The position numbers and the translations under genes are program-made. A model generated the notes under the pieces. That model saw only the letters and a list, made by a program, of their open reading frames with translations, ran no database searches and was not told where the DNA came from. Positions 1 through 3,891 of a DNA stretch of 5,990 nucleotides are shown in pieces. The stretch's first letter is position 1. Every line of letters begins with the position of its first letter. Source of the stretch: an uncultured Halomicronema sp. (GTDB lineage: Bacteria; Cyanobacteriota; Cyanobacteriia; Phormidesmidales; Phormidesmidaceae); the NCBI GenBank assembly GCA_937897665.1, contig CALCPB010000747.1:1-5990 (forward strand), written 5' to 3'.

Positions 1-35
1 CCTGATCCTTAGACAGTTGCCCACTCTGCACCCTC

Positions 36-81
36 AGTTATTCGCCATTAAGCCCCAGCTGCAGTTTAATGGCGAATAATT
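36..81. repeat. 14-bp perfect inverted repeat, possible terminator of an upstream gene
   Basis: The arms TTATTCGCCATTAA (38-51) and TTAATGGCGAATAA (66-79) are perfect reverse complements around a 14-nt loop. In RNA the stem could extend to 36/81 through a G-U pair at 37/80. It is followed on the + strand by a short TTTC, so it could be a weak intrinsic terminator for a gene left of the window. The stem is AT-rich and the T tract is short, so an operator or a mobile palindromic element is equally possible. The symmetry is directly visible; the function is inference. Confidence 0.55.
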
Positions 82-132
82 TCACCATCCTCGACTAGAC
101 ACACCGCCGTCAGCAGAAACTGGCACGATTCG

Positions 133-162
133 TTGAGTCATTCGCAGGTGGCCGAGTAAGCT
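133..162 (+). promoter_or_regulatory. Candidate promoter of the TPR-methyltransferase unit
   Basis: A -35-like TTGAGT (133-138) is followed after 18 nt by a -10-like TAAGCT (157-162). The TAAGCT hexamer is immediately repeated at 162-167. Four of six and three of six positions match the sigma-70 consensus. The predicted start would lie about 35 nt before the GTG at 207, a plausible leader. The match is weak and is offered only as the best candidate in the 206 bases before the gene. Confidence 0.3.
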
Positions 163-194
163 AAGCTGGCTAATGACAAAGTGCCCTAGCGAAC

Positions 195-201
195 AAAGGA
201 G
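195..201 (+). promoter_or_regulatory. Ribosome binding site deciding the GTG start
   Basis: AAAGGAG lies 5 nt before GTG 207. It is a strong Shine-Dalgarno match and supports GTG as the start codon. The encoded N-terminus is then a proper signal peptide, which agrees with this choice. Confidence 0.75.
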
Positions 202-206
202 CTGTC

Positions 207-1055
207 GTGCTGATTCGGACATCTTTACTCTCTGCCTTAACCGCAGTCGGATTGTGGACAATGGCTCCCCCCGTGATGGGCCAAGCCCTCTTGCCCTATG
301 TCCTACCGTTAGATTCAGAACGGCTAGAAGAACAGGGTTTGGTGCTGGCTCAAGAGGCCGCCCAGTTTGCTCAGCTACAGCAATACGATATCGCCCTAGC
401 TCAGGCTCAATTGGCTGCTCAGCTAGTGCCCGATAATGCTGCCGTCTGGGGGCTACTCGGGACTCTCTACCTGCAGATCGAGGAGTTTGACGACTCGATC
501 GCGGCCCTTAACCGAGCCCAAGCCCTAGAAGCAGATAATTCAGCGGTGTTGTTCGCCTTGGGCACGGCTCATTTTCGCAATGGGGAGTACCAAAAAGCGT
601 CTGATTTCCTCGAGTCGGGCTTAACACTAGAGCCGGATAATCCGGGAGCACTCTTCGACTTGGGCAACACCTATTTCAAGCTCGATCAGTTTGAACCGGC
701 GATCGCCCAGTATCAAAAGTCGGTGGATATCGACCCAGAATTTTGGCCCTCGGTCAATAACATCGGTCTCGTGCAGTATGAACAGGGGGCCGTTGACGAC
801 GCCATTGCCCGCTGGGAAGAATCGCTAGCAATCGCTCCGATGGAGCCCGAACCCGAACTCGCGATCGCCGTTGCTCAATTTGCCAAGGGCAACGAAGCCG
901 CCGCCTTAGAAATTGGGATTCCCGCGTTAGAAAAAGACAGCCGCTATGCCGAAATCGAGTTTTTGATCGAGAACCTCTGGGGGCCTCGCTTAATCGCCGA
1001 TACCCAAGCGTTCTTCCAGCATCCTGACGTGCAGGCGCTGTTACCTCAACTCTAA
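207..1055 (+). CDS. Exported tetratricopeptide-repeat protein
   Basis: The product has 282 residues. Residues 1-27 look like a Sec signal peptide: Arg4, then a hydrophobic stretch from about 6 to 24, and a likely cleavage after the MGQA at 24-27. There is no lipobox cysteine, and I see no cysteine in the whole protein. TPR units with a strict 34-residue period cover about 44-213; the marker Asp-Asn pairs fall at 76-77, 110-111 and 144-145, with DPE at 176-178. A degenerate sixth unit covers about 214-247. The C-terminal 35 residues (NLWG at 256-259, then ADTQ at 264-267) look like a separate conserved tail. TPR domains scaffold protein-protein contacts; the partner cannot be read from the sequence. 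The location would be periplasm or thylakoid lumen. GTG start with a strong Shine-Dalgarno. The next gene begins 29 nt downstream on the same strand, so co-transcription is likely. TPR assignment is secure; the specific role is unknown. Confidence 0.9.
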   Translation: MLIRTSLLSALTAVGLWTMAPPVMGQALLPYVLPLDSERLEEQGLVLAQEAAQFAQLQQYDIALAQAQLAAQLVPDNAAVWGLLGTLYLQIEEFDDSIAALNRAQALEADNSAVLFALGTAHFRNGEYQKASDFLESGLTLEPDNPGALFDLGNTYFKLDQFEPAIAQYQKSVDIDPEFWPSVNNIGLVQYEQGAVDDAIARWEESLAIAPMEPEPELAIAVAQFAKGNEAAALEIGIPALEKDSRYAEIEFLIENLWGPRLIADTQAFFQHPDVQALLPQL

Positions 1056-1072
1056 AGCCAGCTGTAGAACAC

Positions 1073-1077
1073 AGGAG
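1073..1077 (+). promoter_or_regulatory. Ribosome binding site of the methyltransferase gene
   Basis: AGGAG lies 7 nt before ATG 1085, inside the 29-nt gap after the TPR stop codon. It fixes the start and fits translation from a shared mRNA. Confidence 0.7.
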
Positions 1078-1084
1078 TTCGCCC

Positions 1085-2287
1085 ATGCAGGTACAAATCG
1101 GTGTTCCCGAACTTTGTGCGGTCATTCGCGATCGCATTGCCAGCACCCCACACAGTCGGCTGCCCTTTGCCGAATTTATGGAGCTGGCCCTCTATCACCC
1201 GCAGTTTGGCTACTATGCCGCCCAAGCGTCGCAGCTGGGTCAGGCGGGCGACTTCGTCACATCAGCTCATCTGAGTGGTGATTTTGCCGAGCTGCTGGCC
1301 GACCAATTTGTCGATATGTGGCAGCGGCTGGGCCAGCCGCGCCCCTGGCAGCTGGTGGAAGTCGGGCCAGGCCAAGGGCTGATGGCCGACAGCATACTGC
1401 AGCATCTGCACACCCACCATGCCGATTGCCTATCAGCACTGCATTACACGCTGATTGAGATCTCCCCGGCGCTCCGCGCGGCCCAGCAGCAGCGTCTAGA
1501 CCGCTGGCAGTCACACCTCCCGCTGCAGTGGTGTGCCCTGAACGATCTGTCGCCTGAGTCAGTCACGGGCTGCATTTTTTCGAATGAGCTGGTGGATGCC
1601 CTGCCGGTGCATCGAGTCACGCTAACAGCCAGCGGCCTGCAAGAGCACTATGTCACCCTGGCGTCAGAACCGCAGCGACCGTTCACCACCGTGCTGGCAG
1701 CCCTCTCAACGCCCGAGTTGGCCACCTATTTTGACGATGTGGGCATTCAGCTCACCTGTCCGCCCTATGCAGCGGGCTTCACCACAGAAATCAATCTCGC
1801 GGCACGGCGGTGGCTACAGCAAGTCGCTGCCAAGCTGCAGCACGGCTACCTGCTGACGATTGACTACGGCTACGAGGCCGATCGCTACTACAGCCCGGCG
1901 CGATCGCAGGGCACGCTGCAGTGCTATACCCAGCACGCCCATCATGACGATCCCTTAGTCAACATTGGCCAGCAAGACATCACCGCCCACGTGGATTTCA
2001 CCGCCTTGCAAATCCAGGGAGAACAGTCCGGGTTAGTGACCTTGGGCCAGGTACCCCAAGCCCTGTTTTTAATGGCCCTGGGGCTGGGCGATCGCCTTAA
2101 CGCCCTAGCCCAACTGCAGGCCACTGACCAGGATACCCTCAATCGAGCTTTGCATCGCCGCGATGCGTTACATCAGCTGATCAATCCCCTAGGTTTAGGA
2201 CAGTTCAACGTGCTGGTGCAGGGCAAGGGGTTGACCACTGCTGCCCAAACACAAATCCAGGGCCTCACTCAACCGGCTTTCGGCTAA
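1085..2287 (+). CDS. MidA/NDUFAF7-family SAM-dependent methyltransferase (COG1565)
   Basis: A 400-residue protein, the usual length for this family (formerly DUF185, PF02636). The family's N-terminal block is present, with YHPQFGYY at 37-44 and GDFVTS at 55-60. The SAM-binding loop EVGPGQG lies at 92-98, followed by the acidic strand end IEIS at 124-127. The family-specific SNELVDALPVHR lies at 166-177, TIDYG at 258-262, and HVDFT at 302-306. The key glycines and acidic residues are intact, so it should be active. The human homologue NDUFAF7 dimethylates an arginine of the complex I subunit NDUFS2 and is needed for assembly. By analogy the cyanobacterial target may be NdhH of NDH-1, which is inference. 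It probably lies in an operon with the upstream TPR gene. Its stop codon is only 12 nt from that of the convergent ilvN, with no strong terminator between them. Confidence 0.9.
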   Translation: MQVQIGVPELCAVIRDRIASTPHSRLPFAEFMELALYHPQFGYYAAQASQLGQAGDFVTSAHLSGDFAELLADQFVDMWQRLGQPRPWQLVEVGPGQGLMADSILQHLHTHHADCLSALHYTLIEISPALRAAQQQRLDRWQSHLPLQWCALNDLSPESVTGCIFSNELVDALPVHRVTLTASGLQEHYVTLASEPQRPFTTVLAALSTPELATYFDDVGIQLTCPPYAAGFTTEINLAARRWLQQVAAKLQHGYLLTIDYGYEADRYYSPARSQGTLQCYTQHAHHDDPLVNIGQQDITAHVDFTALQIQGEQSGLVTLGQVPQALFLMALGLGDRLNALAQLQATDQDTLNRALHRRDALHQLINPLGLGQFNVLVQGKGLTTAAQTQIQGLTQPAFG

Positions 2288-2299
2288 GCATTCGCTCAG

Positions 2300-2821
2300 C
2301 TACTGCAGCTTGCTCTGCAGCGATTTGAGATATTCGGTATTGACGCCCGACTCACGGGTGAGGGCAATCTTGCCGGTGCGGGCAATTTCTCGCAGGCCAA
2401 AGCGCCCTAAAACTTGAACGATCGCCACCATTTTGCCGGGGTCGCCCACGACTTCAATCGTCACAGAATCTTCCGAAACATCCACCACACGCGCCCGAAA
2501 GATTTGTACCAACTCTAAAATTTCTGACCGGTTGGCGCTCGTCGCATTCACCTTAATCAGCATCAACTCGCGCTCAACACAGGGCACTTCGGTAATGTCC
2601 TGCACCTTTAAAACGTTGATGAGTTTGTAGAGCTGTTTTGTCAGCTGTTCAATCACCTGATCGTCGCCTGGCACCACCATCGTGATGCGAGAAACGCCCA
2701 TCTGCTCAGCGGGTCCCACCGCCAAGCTCTCGATGTTAAAACCCCGACGAGCAAATAATCCAGCAATTCGCGTCAAAACGCCCGCTTCGTCTTCAACCAA
2801 AACCGACAGTGTGTGTTTCAT
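2300..2821 (-). CDS. ilvN: Acetolactate synthase small (regulatory) subunit
   Basis: A 173-residue protein from ATG 2821. It is the regulatory subunit that activates the catalytic IlvB and confers feedback inhibition by valine, at the first common step of branched-chain amino acid synthesis in the cytoplasm. The N-terminal ACT domain (about 3-76) starts [13 protein letters not shown] and carries GFNIESL at 27-33. Gly14 and Asn29 match residues tied to valine binding in E. coli IlvH; the equivalent of Asn11 is Asp. The C-terminal domain (about 82-160) begins [12 protein letters not shown]. The open frame runs upstream to a TTG at 2872, but the family N-terminus starts at MKHT, a GGAGGT precedes it, and the predicted transcription start falls near 2872, so ATG 2821 is chosen. 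No catalytic-subunit gene is adjacent, as is common in cyanobacteria. Confidence 0.95.
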   Translation of the reverse strand: MKHTLSVLVEDEAGVLTRIAGLFARRGFNIESLAVGPAEQMGVSRITMVVPGDDQVIEQLTKQLYKLINVLKVQDITEVPCVERELMLIKVNATSANRSEILELVQIFRARVVDVSEDSVTIEVVGDPGKMVAIVQVLGRFGLREIARTGKIALTRESGVNTEYLKSLQSKLQ

Positions 2822-2833
2822 AATCTCGGCAGC

Positions 2834-2839
2834 ACCTCC
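2834..2839 (-). promoter_or_regulatory. ilvN Shine-Dalgarno, within a hairpin
   Basis: On the minus strand GGAGGT lies 12 nt before ATG 2821, rather a long spacing. Its GGAG core is complementary to CTCC (minus strand, 2855-2858), 15 nt further upstream in the leader, so folding could hide it from the ribosome. Confidence 0.55.
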
Positions 2840-2863
2840 CGTCCCCGCAGGGGTGGAGTTTTT
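2836..2863 (+). terminator. Terminator-like hairpin with T5 tract, reading + strand
   Basis: On the + strand CTCC (2836-2839) and CCCC (2843-2846) pair with GGGG (2850-2853) and GGAG (2855-2858). The 3-nt loop is GCA, and TTTTT (2859-2863) follows directly. This is a GC-rich stem plus T run, the form of an intrinsic terminator for rightward transcription. The only rightward genes that could feed it are the TPR-methyltransferase pair, reading through ilvN in antisense. On the opposite strand the same bases form the ilvN leader hairpin. Confidence 0.5.
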
Positions 2864-2878
2864 GTAGGGCAAGACGTG

Positions 2879-2907
2879 ATCGTAGCCTGACGCCAGGCTT
2901 TTGTTAA
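2879..2907 (-). promoter_or_regulatory. ilvN promoter
   Basis: On the minus strand TTAACA (2902-2907; 5 of 6 matches to TTGACA) is followed after exactly 17 nt by TACGAT (2879-2884; 4 of 6 matches to TATAAT). The predicted start is near 2872, giving a leader of about 50 nt before ATG 2821. The spacer holds a 6-bp inverted repeat, described separately. This is the best promoter match in the window, judged by eye. Confidence 0.6.
2884..2902 (+). terminator. Second hairpin with T4 tract, also the spacer palindrome of the ilvN promoter
   Basis: AGCCTG (2884-2889) and CAGGCT (2894-2899) are perfect complements around ACGC, and TTTT (2899-2902) follows on the + strand, its first T shared with the stem. 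It can be read as a weaker second intrinsic terminator in tandem with the one at 2836-2863. It can also be read as an operator, since it lies exactly between the -35 and -10 elements of the ilvN promoter. The sequence alone does not decide between the two. Confidence 0.4.
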
Positions 2908-3108
2908 GCGTCTGGTGGGGTTTGCCAATTAGCTACGCGGGAGAAATCAGGGGGGCGAGCAGGTGCCGTGATCCTGAGAGATCTGGAAACACCGGGGAGC
3001 TGAAACCGATGCGCTACGAATATTGAGCGGCTCACTGATGACCACCTCGCGATCGGCTCATTCAGTTGGCACACCGAGAGGGCTGTCGCAGAGCACTGTT
3101 AGCTGACC

Positions 3109-3122
3109 AAATGTAAACATTT
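3109..3122. repeat. AT-rich dyad AAATGT-AA-ACATTT
   Basis: Perfect 6-bp arms around a 2-nt spacer, running into a T7 tract (3120-3126). It has the size and symmetry of an operator for a dimeric regulator. It does not fit the NtcA site GTA-N8-TAC. No regulator can be named. Confidence 0.35.
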
Positions 3123-3140
3123 TTTTGCACTTCGCAAAGA
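3122..3140 (+). other. Small hairpin in the infC upstream region
   Basis: TTTTTGC (3122-3128) pairs with GCAAAGA (3134-3140) around the loop ACTTC, with one G-U wobble in RNA. It overlaps the T tract of the dyad just upstream by one base. It may be part of a regulatory structure or may be chance. Confidence 0.25.
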
Positions 3141-3169
3141 CACCATCTGCGGCTGAAATTCGCCTCCAA

Positions 3170-3218
3170 CCTGGGTAGCACCAGGGTCGGTGATCAAAAT
3201 CACGCTGCGTAGCCAGCG
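3170..3218 (+). other. Three consecutive 5-bp hairpins, probable infC leader structure
   Basis: CCTGG/CCAGG (3170-3174 with 3181-3185), GTGAT/ATCAC (3190-3194 with 3199-3203) and CGCTG/CAGCG (3203-3207 with 3214-3218) follow one another with short loops. They end about 100 nt before infC. Each is short, but three in 49 nt suggests a folded leader. No known riboswitch or ribosomal-protein leader was recognised. Confidence 0.35.
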
Positions 3219-3316
3219 GCGGGCTGTTCCCCCCTAGACGAAAACTCAATTGACCGATTACGCTAAACCAAATTTCGAGCTTCTCGTTTGCCCTCACGTC
3301 TACTTCCCAGTTGAGC

Positions 3317-3841
3317 ATGCGCAGTCGAAACCCGCGAAACGTTCCACCCATCAATGAGAACATTCGTTTTCCGGAGATCCGTCTGATTGGCGAGGACGGG
3401 GCTCAGCTCGGCATTATGCCGCCTCGTGAAGCGCTACAAATCGCCGAAGCCAAAGACTTAGACCTCGTGTTAGTCAGCGACAAGGCCACGCCACCGGTAT
3501 GCCGCATCATCAACTACGGCAAATACAAATTCGAGCAAGAAAAGCGGGCTCGAGAGGCCCGCAAGCGACAGCATCACGTCGAAGTAAAGGAAGTCAAGAT
3601 GCGCTACAAAATTGACGACCATGACTACAACGTGCGCGTTAAGAATGCTCAACGGTTCCTCAAATCTGGCGACAAAGTGAAAGCCACGGTCATGTTTCGA
3701 GGCCGCGAGATTCAACATTCTGACCTAGCAGAAAAACTATTACGCCGTATGGCTGGTGATTTAGCCGAATTTGCCGAAATGCAACAGGCGCCAAAGCGGG
3801 AAGGGCGCAATATGATGATGCTGTTATCGCCGAGAAAATAG
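3317..3841 (+). CDS. infC: Translation initiation factor IF-3
   Basis: A 174-residue protein from ATG 3317. IF-3 binds the 30S subunit, prevents premature 50S joining and checks start codon and initiator tRNA pairing. The N-domain covers about 10-76 ([14 protein letters not shown] at 11-24). The family signature [14 protein letters not shown] lies at 63-76 and matches the PROSITE IF3 pattern. A basic helix linker follows, and the C-domain covers about 88-172 ([18 protein letters not shown], ending in LLSPRK). Length is typical. A TTG two codons earlier (3311) is an alternative start. The frame is open back to a TGA at 3251-3253 and contains in-frame ATT codons at 3257 and 3272; AUU is the E. 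coli infC start codon. No Shine-Dalgarno is seen before any of these, so the exact start is uncertain. Unlike the common infC-rpmI-rplT operon, the next gene here encodes a membrane protein. Confidence 0.95.
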   Translation: MRSRNPRNVPPINENIRFPEIRLIGEDGAQLGIMPPREALQIAEAKDLDLVLVSDKATPPVCRIINYGKYKFEQEKRAREARKRQHHVEVKEVKMRYKIDDHDYNVRVKNAQRFLKSGDKVKATVMFRGREIQHSDLAEKLLRRMAGDLAEFAEMQQAPKREGRNMMMLLSPRK

Positions 3842-3891
3842 CCATCTCAATGGTCACTAGGGCGATCGCTGCTCACAGTTCTCCCTAACCC

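Larger units (their letters stand above)
2908..3310. other. Divergent intergenic region between ilvN and infC
   Basis: About 400 bases with no credible coding sequence. It must hold the infC promoter, but I find no confident -35/-10 pair; the best -10-like hexamer, TACGCT at 3259-3264, lacks a good -35. There is an interrupted inverted repeat at 2962-2993 (GGTG, CC and GATC pairing with GATC, GG and CACC). There is an AT-rich palindrome at 3109-3122, and a set of small hairpins at 3122-3218 in what is probably the infC leader. No riboswitch class or tRNA was recognised. Confidence 0.6.

Noticed and set aside
754..1514. Minus-strand frames of 130 and 85 codons across the TPR and methyltransferase genes.
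   Set aside because: They overlap secure coding sequence, are rich in Arg, Ala and Gly typical of shadow frames, and have no family resemblance.
2283..2299. Small hairpin between the convergent stop codons (GCTAAGC-ATTC-GCTCAGC).
   Set aside because: It has a mismatch in a 7-bp stem and no T tract on either strand, so I do not call it a terminator.
2822..2872. A 17-residue N-terminal extension of IlvN from TTG 2872, or a leader peptide for attenuation.
   Set aside because: The extension is not part of the family, TTG 2872 falls at the predicted transcription start, and the codons are not rich in Leu, Val or Ile as an attenuator peptide would be.
2941..3020. Possible TPP-type riboswitch suggested by CTGAGA and GATCTGG.
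   Set aside because: The remaining conserved elements of the TPP aptamer are missing or out of order, and neither neighbour is a thiamine gene.
3058..3363. Minus-strand open frame of 101 codons overlapping the infC start.
   Set aside because: It is antisense to the conserved infC N-terminus, has no recognisable domain or Shine-Dalgarno, and covers the hairpin-rich leader. Probably chance.
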